A stretch of 64,000 nucleotides of DNA from Auanema rhodensis (lineage: Eukaryota > Nematoda > Chromadorea > Rhabditida > Rhabditidae), in the NCBI GenBank assembly GCA_964057225.1, contig OZ059896.1, positions 16,132,501 to 16,196,500 on the forward strand. Reading direction: 5' to 3'. Positions within the stretch are counted from its first letter, which is position 1, and every line of letters starts with the position of its first letter. The notes under the pieces were generated by a model. It was given only the letters and a program-made list of their open reading frames with translations. It made no database searches and was not told the origin of the DNA. The position numbers were made by a program, and so were the translations under genes. This document shows, one piece after another, positions 48,989 through 61,200 of the stretch.

Positions 48989-49149
48989 TATGTAATTCTT
49001 CTGAATCATTTAATTACATCAATTTACTGAAAGTTGTACTTTTTGTTTTCTTTGGTTCAATTACTATATTATCACTCATCTTTGCTTTCATAATATGTAG
49101 TATAAAATCAGTTTTTTTGAATTTTTAATATTTATCCCATAAATTAAAA

Positions 49150-49490
49150 CATGAATTATTCTTCGTTTTCACTGCTATAATTTTTGCTTTCACTCTGTTC
49201 ATTTGGTTCTTGATTTTCGAGTTCATGATAACCAGAAAAAATAAAATCTTTTAAAGTTGAGGCCAATGAACGGCTCCTTCTCTTATTCCCTGTATGAATG
49301 CCGATCTTAATGAAAACAATAAAAAAACACTAATATTTCACAAGTTTTTTAACGTTGGTGGCACCATCAGTTACGCAAGCTATCATCTTGCTCATCAAGT
49401 TTGGAGCGAGCAAATCATTTAACTTGATTTTCATCATTTGGGCCGAATGTGAGCCTGATAGTTCTATAACATCCCATACGAAGTTCATCC
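49150..49490 (-). pseudogene. hAT transposase fragment
   Basis: The minus strand reads MNFVWDVIELSGSHSAQMMK then MIACVTDGATNVKKLVKY before a stop at about 49330. SxxHSAxxMxxxLxxLL followed by I(A/V)xVTDGAxNxxKxV is the usual layout of the hAT catalytic core around its second Asp. A further open stretch (HTGNKRRSRSLASTLKDF) follows after a possible intron. It is cut off at its 5' side by the mariner remnant at 49485-49893. No complete transposase remains. Confidence 0.45.
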
Positions 49491-49893
49491 GTTTCTGAGT
49501 ATAATAACTAATTTATTTTCAAAAATATTCCCCCCCCTTTCAATAACTTTCTTCCATCTCTTCTCTAAATTTCTTATTCCAATCCTGAAAAATAACTTAG
49601 ATTTGGACTCGAAAAAAGTTTTAATAACTTCCTCTATAGGTTTGAAGCTTTTCCCTTTCAAATTATGTTCCATTGACCTGAACAGATTTTAATCTGTTCG
49701 TGCAAGGTCTGGAGAATATGAGGGATACTTCAAAACTTCCCAATCCAGCTCCTGGAGTAAACCACTTCTTACATGTGCTGTATGCAGGAGAAAAATCTCC
49801 ATAAACAGCTTTCATTTTTTGGTGGGCTTCATGAGCAGAAACACCACTTTCAAAATGAGAAAGAAGGACATGGCGCAGATGTGCTACATCCAT
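49485..49893 (-). pseudogene. Mariner transposase remnant with large internal deletion
   Basis: The 5' piece (from 49893) reads MDVAHLRHVLLSHFESGVSA and STCKKWF, the HTH N-terminus of mariner transposases. The 3' piece (49673 downward) reads KPIEEVIKTFFESKSKLFF and NLEKRWKKVIERGGNIFE, the C-terminal end of mariner transposases. The DDD catalytic core between them is missing, so the element is dead. The pieces are in different frames. Confidence 0.8.
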
Positions 49894-49922
49894 AACGAAA
49901 AATCAAAAAATTGAATGAAATA

Positions 49923-50035
49923 TGGTGTGTCAATAAATACGTGTCCATCTTTTAAAAAAAATTTAAAATTTTGTAAAATTAGCATATAATTTTTTTCAAA
50001 TTCTTGCGGGTGGCCACGTATTTATTGACATGCCA
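49923..50035. mobile_element. 113-bp mariner-type palindromic MITE
   Basis: Ends TGGTGTGTCAATAAATACG and (reverse complement) TGGCATGTCAATAAATACG form 21-nt inverted repeats matching at 19 positions, flanked by TA on both sides (49921-49922, 50036-50037). It lies directly upstream of the mariner transposase remnant, whose terminal repeat it may represent. Confidence 0.65.
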
Positions 50036-50294
50036 TATTTCAGATCCAGACTATCACTAAAGAAAGAAATCATCATATAAACAGATGTTACTACAAAAAC
50101 AGTACAACCGTTTCAGAACTAACCAAAAGTGGAAATACACCTGCTTAATCATTTCAATAAAGGGTAACAGAAGCACATACAAAATTTATATTTAAATTAA
50201 AAACATAATAATGATGTTTATTTAAATTATGATAATTATATAATAATATTGTATTTAATTTATTATATATTTCTTATAATAAAACTATGGAATT

Positions 50295-51726
50295 TTAAAA
50301 GAATTTTAATTTATCTACAATTTTTGTCTTAATTATATGAAATGTAAATATTTTATAATCATTTATCATATATAATATAGTTATTGGATTTAATATAGGA
50401 TATATAGCGTATGAACTACCCATATAACTTCCTAACCACATTGGAAAATCAAGACGTATAAAAGAAATTGTAAATATAAATACAAATGGATAGTGAAGAA
50501 AAAATAGAGGAATAGCACTCTAATAATAAATAAACTGGAAAGATTCTATTTTTTTCGTACCTGTGCCAGTAGTAAGTGAAAATATTTCCATTGAACTGAT
50601 TGAGAAAACAAACTCATGTTTTTTCTATTTTCACGCAATTTATGCATAATACATATAGATAGTATAACTATTGTAATAGCTTCACAAACTATTAAACCAT
50701 AGAAATATATTGTGAAGATAGTAAACCATATAGATGTTTTCATTAACTATTATATTCGAAAACTTATTTTTAATTTATATAATTTGCATAACTAACCTTA
50801 TAAGAAAAGGCCAAATAATAGATATTATTGATATCTGCATGAAATGTTTTGAAAACGATTTGCTCTAAATCTTTTGCATAATATTTTCTTGGATGAAAAA
50901 CCAGATAAAGCTCTATTAGCCATGGTGAAAGATGTACAAGTAACAGGAAACAACTGATGACTAAAACAGTCATTGGCTTAAGCCATTGTTGTAATTTAGG
51001 TCTAAACTCATAATCAACAGATAATATTATAAAATTCAATTAATTATGATAATTCATATTTACCTGCATATTATAATATAACGATATACATAACATAAAG
51101 CTAAGATAAAGTATACAATGCCAACTATAACTGTCATCAAGTTCAGACAAGCACCACATAATAGATAATGTGGTTGAACTAAGCTACTGCTAGCTACAAA
51201 TGCTATTGTTGAAGCATTAAAGACATAAGTCTGTAAAGATAATTCTTGTATCATCAACATCATACATCGTTGTGTTCTTACCGGCATAGCTGCACTAGCT
51301 AGAGCTGTAAGCATAAGATCAGTGACGACGAAAAGGTAGAGGAATATCTTATAAGAACTCAATGATTGTGCTTTACAATTATAAACAGCATAGGCAAGTA
51401 TGAGATTTAATAAAAATCCAAATGGAAATACAATAGCAATGTTAAAAACTTTAAGAATATATAGATGCCTAAAACAAATGTTAATTTCGATTCATTTTAT
51501 ATTCAAAGAAAAACTGAAAAAAAATTATATTTTAAAAACATACCACATCAAAAATAATATCAAAACTGATGAAATAAATTGAACAATTATTGAAATGACT
51601 TAAATAAACTACTAATTGAAAATGTTTTGAGCTTTAATGCGATATAATAGTTCAAGTGCAAGATATTTTCATTTGAAATAATTAAATATTACATGTTTAT
51701 ACTTACATAGTATAGTATACATACAT
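50295..51726 (-). CDS. Str-superfamily seven-transmembrane chemoreceptor
   Basis: Nematode serpentine receptor, expected in chemosensory neurons. A short first exon (MYVYYT, ATG 51724-51726, donor GTAAGT) joins ILKVFNIAIVFPFGFLLNLI (TM1). SSYKIFLYLFVVTDLMLTAL (TM2, with the SYK/TD pattern of this superfamily), a third segment and NLMTVIVGIVYFILALCYVY with YRYIIICR follow, then MTVLVISCFLLLVHLSPWL, WFTIFTIYFYGLIVCEAI, and a last helix before AIYPILNPITILYMINDYK. This PxLNPxxxxxxIxDY motif closes Srd/Str-type receptors. Stop 50295-50297, about 330 residues, intact. Subfamily (str, srd or relatives) cannot be fixed by eye. Confidence 0.75.
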
Positions 51727-52129
51727 TGAGTAGCACTATCTAAAGTTTTATGTATGAACTTGAAGAAAATCTTTAACATATAACATATTTCATATAATAT
51801 TATATATTCTAATAATACTATATATATTCATTTAGATTTTTGAATACTATAGATAATCAAAAATCTGGTCTTCTCAGTCTATTTGCTAGTACAATCATAC
51901 ATATTCACTTATTCACTTTTGGTATTTGTGTATTGAAAGTATACTTAAATTTTTTATTATAAACTAGCAGCCTCTATTGAGATGACGATATATTACATAG
52001 CAAAATAAAATTCTTATGTTAAATATAATAAATATTTGACGGAAATATACAATTTTTTGAAAGAAAATGGAATAATAATATTAATAATTAATACAAAATG
52101 AGATATTTTTCAACAGTTAGAAATTATAT
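51727..52129. other. Intergenic region chemoreceptor / UGT
   Basis: Very AT-rich; nothing recognised. Confidence 0.55.
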
Positions 52130-54329
52130 TTAATCAGATTTCGGCTTCTTCTGCCCGCATTTTTTACAGATGCATCTAAGGAAACTACGTATAAGACAAT
52201 AGACAAGGAACAAAACAAAGCTAATTGTCAAAATGATTACAGAGATAACATCAAGAGAGAAATATGTAAAAGTTGAAAGATGTATTCCTACAGGCTCTAA
52301 GTTGTCTAAAGTTTTGTATTTAGCTACGAAGTTACTCCATTTAACAATTTGCTGGGCAGGATCAAGTGGATAGTTATCAACCATACCACTTAATTGCATT
52401 GCCTTTTCAGAGTAACTGAAACAAAATATGAATCGATTATTGAAATAATTATAAAATTACCTTTTATCCGTACAAATCTTGTTAACAGCATTATATACAG
52501 CTTCTTCTGACATTTCACTCTTGGAAATACTGACTGCAAGCCCAAGCTTTTCTGCGATTTTCGCGTTCTTAGGTTGATCACCGAAAAGAGGAATTGGAAT
52601 CAAGGGCTTGCCAGAAGAAATAGCTTCCTGAATGTTGTACAATTAGTTTTTTTAAATTAAAGAAATCATATATACCTGCATACTATTGTAACCACCATGA
52701 GTGATCAAAGCTCGAACTTTTGGATGTTGTAAAAGATCGCTTTGAGGAATCCATTTGAACAAATGAACGTTTGATGGTAAACGATCTGAATATAATTGTT
52801 TTTCCAATTTCTTTTAATTATCTAATACTAACCATTGATATCAGAACCAAGGTAACGAATAATAAACTGATAATCAGGGAAGCGACGGAATGCTCCAAGG
52901 AGAGCTGTCTTCCATGATTCTGGCATCTTATGAGCTGGAGCGATTGATCCAAAAGTCATGATGATTGTTCCTTTGCCCTTTTGAACAATTTCCTCGAATT
53001 CCTAGATAATGATGTATGAAAATAAAGAAAGAGATTAGGAATTACTATACCTTTGGTAAAGGAGAAGATTTCTTTTTTTCCATTCCAACACCTCCAATAT
53101 TTACAACTTTAGCTAATGTTGGAGAAGCTAAACCATATACATCGTGTGAATTAACGAAAACCTTAAATATAAATTTTACTTAACATATTGAAATCAAAAA
53201 AACTACCAAAGGACTCTTCTTAGCGATATCCATTAGATGAGGGAAATCTTGTCCGAATTCTTCGCGGAACATTTCAGTTTCAGGATTAGCAATTGTGCTG
53301 CAATGCATAGTAAATAAGAAGAATATGAAAGATTGAAAACAAATACGTTGGCCAAATAATCTGCATTAAGGTATGTCCAATAAAGCTTTTCATTCTTTCG
53401 GTAAAAGTAAGAACATCGTGAGCTTCCATAAGCATAGCTATAACATACATTGAATTAGTTGAATGTAGTAATAATAACTTACGAGAAACATAGCTAGGAA
53501 TGATTGGTACTCCAACCAAATTTGCTACGTAATCCATAATTTTTCCACTGAAATAATTTGATTGTGATGCTTATGAAGGATATGTTCAACCTGTTGACCC
53601 AAATCCAAGTTGGGATTTTGGTTTGATGAATAATTCCAAGACCACAAAGATCATACATATGAGGGAAAGCAATATCAAACTTTTCATCTTCTACCCACTT
53701 TATGATTTCCTTATTTTGAATAAGTACTAAAGAAAAATATTTTTTTTTATAATCATTGATGTTGTATAGTTTAATTACCTTTACAACCTTGAGTAATAAA
53801 GCCTAACTTCTTTTTCAAATCAGCTCGAGTTTTTGAATCAAAGAATGAAGCTTCCTAGAATTATATTACATTTTCCGTCTAAGATATGTGATTGCTTGGA
53901 AAACAAAAAAAAAATAATTCGTAAGAATTTGGTAAAAAAAGATCAAAAAGTACTTCGAATATATTTTGTCCTTGCATCTCTTCAAGTTGAGCTCTTGATA
54001 CACCAACATCAGCAACAACATGTTTGACTGAAAACCAATGATATATAGACAAAACTCAAAAATTATCTAACTTCTTAGGTTTGAAGGAAATTTCAAAGGG
54101 TTTGGATCTGCATCTTTAAATGGTGATACCATAAGTAATGTGACATTATGTCCAGCTTTAGCTAATGTTTCTGCTACACGAGTATTAAATAAAATCTAAA
54201 AGCACATGTTCTTCAATACGGAAGTGAAAATATGATTACCTGGCTTTTAGCCATTTCTGGCACAAAGAAAACTGCTTTGTAACCATAACTAACAGCAGAT
54301 AATCCAAGCAGGAAGAGTAAGATCTTCAT
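52130..54329 (-). CDS. UDP-glucuronosyltransferase (UGT)
   Basis: ER-membrane enzyme that transfers glucuronic acid or glucose from UDP-sugars to small lipophilic molecules, a phase II detoxification step. Signal peptide [20 protein letters not shown] (ATG 54327-54329). N-terminal region: [20 protein letters not shown]. The nucleotide-sugar signature lies at about 52600-52700, [19 protein letters not shown] followed by [10 protein letters not shown]. The single C-terminal membrane helix is [20 protein letters not shown], followed by a basic cytosolic tail [11 protein letters not shown] containing a lysine ER-retention type ending; stop 52130-52132. About nine exons, roughly 520 residues, apparently intact. 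UGTs are a large family in nematodes, so no specific symbol is assigned. Confidence 0.9.
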
Positions 54330-55242
54330 TCTGAAATATATACTTATTGAACTTATAGAATATGTTAATATAATAGAGTTTCAATACTACTTAAGTTTGT
54401 GTAAATTTAAGTGGCAGAACAAGAAATAAAGGTCGCTCTCGCAAGATCAGTAAATGTTGAATCAATACATATTAGAGATGGCAGAATATAATTGACGGTC
54501 AAGCAACAACTTACCGACTTGCATCTATTTTATATGGAAAAAGGAGTTACGAAATCAAAAAGATTAAACATCAGAGTGAAGAAATTATCAAACTTTTTCG
54601 ATGACATTGATAAAAGCGAAGTAAATACCGATAATCACAGTCTACGTCACTCGTAGATACGAATTATTAGGAAATACGCTCTTCTCAGATCAAGAACATT
54701 GCCTTCCAACGATCAAGTAGAGAAAAAGTCTAACTTCTGGTAAAACGGAAAAATTTTGAACCATGAAAGTAAATATTTATTTAGCAGGAAGAATGCACAG
54801 ACAGTCTCAAACAGGCAGGATTGAGTACACGTGATATGATATACGGAAATGTAAGTTTAACTATATACATTACTATTTAAAATATTTTGATAGTTACAAT
54901 ATAAATTGGAATTAAATATATGATTAGGATCAATAGCTGATCAAACAAAAAAGAAGGAGATAGAATCTTCTGAAGAAGTTAAGAAGATATTTTTAATTGG
55001 AGACAAAACACCGTTCTGTGTCACCGTTAATTAAAAAAGCTGTAACATAACAAACGTAGAGCTTTGTGGAATCTTAAACTAATAATACTGAGCAATGAGA
55101 ATTGCGTAAACTGAAACCGCGGGAAATGAAATAGAATATGATCAACATTTGATGTTGCATTAAAAAAACTCAAAAAGTGAGATATTTTCTAAGACTTCTT
55201 CGATGGTAAAACAGGAATGACTTCACATACTCGATGAACAGC
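54330..55242. other. Intergenic region UGT / myosin XVIII
   Basis: Upstream of UGT and 3' flank of the myosin gene. No gene recognised. Confidence 0.55.
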
Positions 55243-58200
55243 TCATACATTAAAGCACACTGATCCTGAAATTATAAGGTCATCAACAACAATAACAACA
55301 ATGCGTACCCTGTGCCGAGATCATCTCTTTCTTCTATATCACTATCCTCATCATCATCATCACCAAGCCCTTCACTTAGTGCAGCCTGAAGAGCCTCAAT
55401 TCGCTTTTGCGATAACTTTTGGTCCGATTGCAATAATTTTATCTGTTCCTCCAAACGTTCCGATTCATCACGCTGAAACAGTTAGATACTTCAAGAAAGA
55501 TACACTATTAGTTACTTGATTCTTTTGTTTGGCGGCAACATCCAATTCTCTCTTTTTCCATTCTTCAATGGATTCTTGTAGTAGAACAACTTCTTTCCTA
55601 TAATACATATCAGCATTAACTGGAACGAAAATTAAGAAAATGATGATACTTTGCTTTTCGCACGGCATCGGTCTCCTTATCACGAGCAGTAGTCAATTCT
55701 CTTGCCTGTTCTGTCAAAGATTCCACTTCATCGGTTAGTTTAATAACCATAGACTGAAATATTATGTCTTCATGTAACTTTTTTTCAAATCTCACCTCTA
55801 GTCGCAGCTTATGTGCAGACTCTAATTCTACCTTAGACTCTGTATCTTTAATTTTCTGCTCAGCTAAAACTAAACGATGCTTCTCAACCATATGCATTCT
55901 ATTGAATTCAATTTCAGATTCTAATTCATTCAGTCGATCTTCCAACTTTGCTTTAGCTTTCTCCAAATCAGCCACCTTGAAATTATAGTAACTTCAATAT
56001 TAGTTCAGTAAAACCCTTCAAACCTGTTCAACATAATCGTTTATGGTGATATGATCAATTTGATTCTGTTGAAGAGCTTGCTTGTACTTCTTAAGTACTG
56101 ATTGTAATTGCTCATCTTTTTCTTGAATAAGAGCAGCGCCACTATTACGATCTCTTAATAAAGCTGAGATTCTTTCATCTGCATGATTCTTTGCAACAAT
56201 AGTTTGATCAAGCTAAAAATATGACGCACTTCATTGAAAAAATTAAATCAGCTTACTAAAGCTCGAACTTCGTTCAGTTCGCTTTCAAGATTATGCCTGC
56301 TCTTTAAGGCACTCGTTCTTGCTGCCTCAGCATCTTCCAATTGCTCCCTATAATGTAAGCATTATCATATTCATTGATTTTGATTACTCAAACCTCAATT
56401 GTCGAATCAAAGCTTGAGATGGAGCTGATTCACGTTCATGAGCTAATAGAGCTTGTGTATCTGCCAATAAAGCAAGGGCTTTTCTTAATTCTCGTCGATA
56501 ATGCCCTCCAGATAACTCGAAACTAAAACCATTGAGATAAATCACAACAAATATAAAAGAAAATTACTTGTGAGTTGTGATATCATGTTTACGTACACGA
56601 GCTTCTAACAGGCGATTTTCAGCTTGAAGGGTTTGATGCTTATCTTGAGCGTCAGCCAGCTGATCTTCCATGCCTCTTAGCTGAAACCATAGATTGTAAT
56701 TTTTAAGATAAAAATACTGTTCATAAACAAGAACAAATATTGAAAAACTAACTCGTCGTTGATATTGAGCACGAAGTTCATCAATTTCTGCTTCCCTAGC
56801 AGCCGTTTCACGAGTGAGGTCAGCTTTCAACCGCTCGGCTCCCATTTCCAGCCTAGTTACTGACTGTTGAAGAATATTATTCTGACCAGCCAGATCATCC
56901 AGTTCTTCTTCCTTTAACAGAAACATTAATAGAATATGGACTTTTAAATTTTAAAACAGGGCCGTACCTGTGTACGGATCGTCTCCGACAAATCTCGTTT
57001 CTCCTTTTGAATGATGGCTAACTGATCATTGCTACTAATTGTTTCATCTCTTTCTTCGGCTTCACGACGTAGACGAGAAACAGTAGTTCTTAACTCTGTT
57101 AGTTCAGTTTTCAGATTCTTAAAATAGAATATTTTTTATATATGTATATATTACTTTTCAAATAGCTTTACGTTTATTTCGTTGGCACGTCGAGTGGAAT
57201 TCATCAAATGCTCTTCTTTTTCTTTTTCAACAGCTTCCTTTTCAGCTCGAATATCATTCAATTGTTTTTCTACCGTGTTGACACTTTGATCAAATCTGGA
57301 AACACGGCGTTTACTTCGTCAACATCTAAACTAATAAAAACATACTGTTCTTGTTTCTTCTCAAGAGTCTCATTTCTAGCACGAACTTTATTAAGCTCAG
57401 CTTCCACATCTTGTAACTGAGAAATCGCACGCTGTGCTTTCATACGAGCCTGCTCCTCACTTTCCCGTACTTTTACTAATTCACTCTTCTGCAAACAAAA
57501 ATAAATTATACGGCAAACGATATCAGGAAGTGAATAATGCAACCGTGCGTTGAGTTTCGAAAATATAAAATGATTATACTTCCAACCTTATATATATATG
57601 AATTTCAAAAACTTTTTTTAAAGTAAAATTCAAACTCACTCTTTCACGATCTTCAGCGGTATCCAACTGAGCACTTGAGGAAACACGGCTGATAACGTCA
57701 TCACCCATTCCTGAATCATTAAGTGAGCATAGTAAAATGTTCCAGACTCAAGAATCCAACCTCCATCTCGCCATTTTTCCAGTCGTCTCTCCAACTGAAT
57801 TCTTGCCTGACTTTCCCTTTCTAGTGCAGACGCCGTCTCTTGTGCCGATTGAGTTTCCCGAGCTAGTGTTTCTTCTAATTCCTCAACTTTTTCTTCAGCC
57901 ATATTCTTAGAAGATCTCATATCAGATAACTGTTTTTCTAGTTGCTTGATTCGTGTTTCCCATTCACTATGATCTTGATCAGTACTACAAATGTTTTTAA
58001 CTCATGGAAAATCCTGTTGTCTTAACAAACCGAGTAGCAGCAAGAAGAGGTACAACCTTTGTATACAATCTCCACCATGCCCATTCTCTTACCTTCATAT
58101 AAGCGAGACCATTTTTCTGAAATGAAGAATTCCGTTTAATCCATAAAACAAATGTCAACCTGAATACAACGGATCGCTGTATCGAGAGCACGGCGACGTT

Positions 58201-61200
58201 GGAGCCATTTCTGAGCCAAGTGACGACGGCATTCGCGTTGGAGAGCAGTTACAAACCCAGACAACGATAGTTCTCGGCGGTCTTCTAGTTCAGTGAGAAC
58301 ATCACTAGCTAATAGAACCTGACTCATTCCGAGTCGGTATCTGTGCTGATGAATATCCATTTTTTCTAGAATTCGAGCAACGGCTGTTCGATCGTCTAAA
58401 GCTTCATCTAATGAAGCTGCATTTTCTTCAACTAAACAGCCGAAACGACGTCGAAAATCGCGGAAGGGTACGCGTTCAGGGAAACCTAAAACGACATCAA
58501 TAGAATTATAAAAGACAAAGAAAAATACCTCTATTATTCGCACGAATCGAATCAATTAAGAGGACTGAACGCATCTGACTGCGCATGAAAGGCACATCAA
58601 CGATGTCGGAAGCTGTGCGCATGGCAGCAGTTGGCTGGATACAATGCACAAAGTGCGATCGAGGAGCTCGTCGCAGCGACGAGAAAACGTAATCCTAAAA
58701 TGAAAAGATATTTTCGATTTTAATGTTTCGTAACGAAAAACTATTATCCTACGATGCTTCTAGAAAATTATAGGGAATCCGATTATGATTTCAAGCACCC
58801 ATATATAGCAAATGAATGATAATAAAATTCCAAAAAATGACAGAAAGGCGTTAGCTTAGAAGATTCTTCGCGATGCAACACAATCTATATTCGTAGAAAT
58901 GGCTATCGGGATCATTTGACGCGGAAAATAACGAACAACTTATCATTTAAACTGGATAAAAGAATCGTAATTCACTAAACACTAGACAGCTTAAGTGCAT
59001 ATGCTAGACTAATACAAAGTCACTAAACCTAATTCATACAACTTCAAAGATAAGCCATATATACGTTTATCAAATCGTTGAATTTCACTGGTTGTCTGTT
59101 TTCAACTATTTGACCAATAAATAATTACGAGAAAACTTTTATAATTTTAAAAGAAAATAGTTAAAAGAGGAAATTGGAGTGCGTTTGAACTATTACATAA
59201 TAGATATTGGAGAAAAAGAAAGAGCTTGACGTGTACTCATGATTACATTCATTTTCTTGTCAAACACCTCTAAATTCCAAAAAAACTGTCTGGTTCCCGT
59301 CGTATTTCTGCCTGTAGGCTAGTTAACCTGATGCATCACACTAATACACAACGGTGAGCTGACAAACAAACAGAAAATGGAAAGAAATTAAAGACAGCGC
59401 AGAAAAGCAGATGAAAAAAAAAGAATTTCATTCAGATGTGAAGAAATAAAATTCGTAGTTGAAACAATAACTAAAATGTTACGTGGAAATGCTACGTGGA
59501 GATTTGAATGCAATTGCATTAAGTAAAAATTATTCTGTCTTTGACAGGAATGAAAAACGGTTGTTCATTCTAATAAAGTAAACTAAATAATCACTATTTC
59601 ATATTTAAGAAAAATAACAAACCTCTTTGACAATGTTGCCCGATGGGGCAAATTCAAAACTCATTAGAATATTTGTGAAATATGAAGCTAGGAGATTATG
59701 ACTTTTCAGGAATAATAAACTTGAAGATTTCAGATTCCTTATTTTAAATATAGCCTTAACTTGTGGGTGTGGTCGATTATGTTAACCTATTATATAGATT
59801 AATTAATGGGTCTTGATGAGTTTCAAAAGTTTTTCGATATGAATAGAACCGAAAAACTATAGCTCATTAAAGTTAATGTGATTATACCAAAATTATAGAA
59901 CTAGACATAAGTTATACTCGTTCGATTGGGTGTCCACTAGCAATCCGTAATGTATGTTAGAAGTGGAAGAATATAGTGAATATGAATGAAGGGACAGTAA
60001 TTAGCAAGAGGTTAACCCTAGCATCACTGAGATGCGTCAAAACCTTCGCAATCAAACAATAAACGTTTGTGCACGGAGATGATTTGCAGCCTGAACTCCC
60101 AGGAAAAAATTTTAAATACTGGACTTTTCGGAGAACAATAGTGTTTACCAAAGACATCGTAAAGAATTTTTGAAAAACTTCGAAAGAATATAGACTAGGT
60201 AATATAAAAACTCTTACGATCTGGGAGTTGATGTAAGATAAGAATCCAGAAGGTGCTCGTTTAGCAGCTAATTCCATTTGAGCAACTTGTGTCGCTCGTC
60301 TGAGCTTAGACATATCTGCATTTTGCTGTGGTATCGCGAACAAAAATCCGATGGGTTGACTAGAATGACAGTTGGTAGCAGAGAAAATGGAAGAGTATAC
60401 CTTTTACTAGAAGTCAAGAGAGGTCTTATAACACCAGTACTTTCACAAGGTTGAGCTTGCTTCACCCATCCTTCAATGTTATAGGTAACTGGATAAGTGC
60501 CCATAGCATGATTTAAAATTATCTGACGAGCTCTTAAACCCCTACGTATAAGCCTGTAACATAGATGATAGGCCATTATAACTTTAGCAAGCAAAAATAC
60601 TTAGACTCATCACCAAGATGCACGAATAATCTTTCCAATAAACTATCATCAGTAGCACCAGGGAACATAGATTCTTCTTCTAATATAGCCATTAAACCAC
60701 GCCGCTCTTCAGAACGCCTATCAATATCAGTGCAAGTAAGCTGAAAACCAATTTTTGTTTCAAAAATATGTGAAATTTGCATACTAATTGTTGTTTTTGG
60801 TCTAGAAGTCGGTTCATCTCATGAGGAGATTGCACAGGTTTATCAACTTGAACATCCACTTGTTCACGAGAATAGGTCTTAATTAAGAGGTCAAAGTTAT
60901 ACTCTTAGATCTGATAATTCACTTCTTGCGGTTCTGTAAAACTGGCATCATGGAACAACTCAGCTACACGTTCGTTAATGTAGTTGAAAACGAGATCATT
61001 CAATCCGAGGTTTGATCTAGCTCCATCGACCCATTCAGAATGAAATGTTGATCCTGGGTAATCAAGAATCTAAACGACAATATCAAATGAAGGAATTTCA
61101 AAGTTCAGCATACCGAAACCCAGGTACAAGTGGTATTAGAAGCCAGATTTTTGTTAATTTGTTCGACAATAACTATAAACAGTTCTTGGTAAAGAGACGA

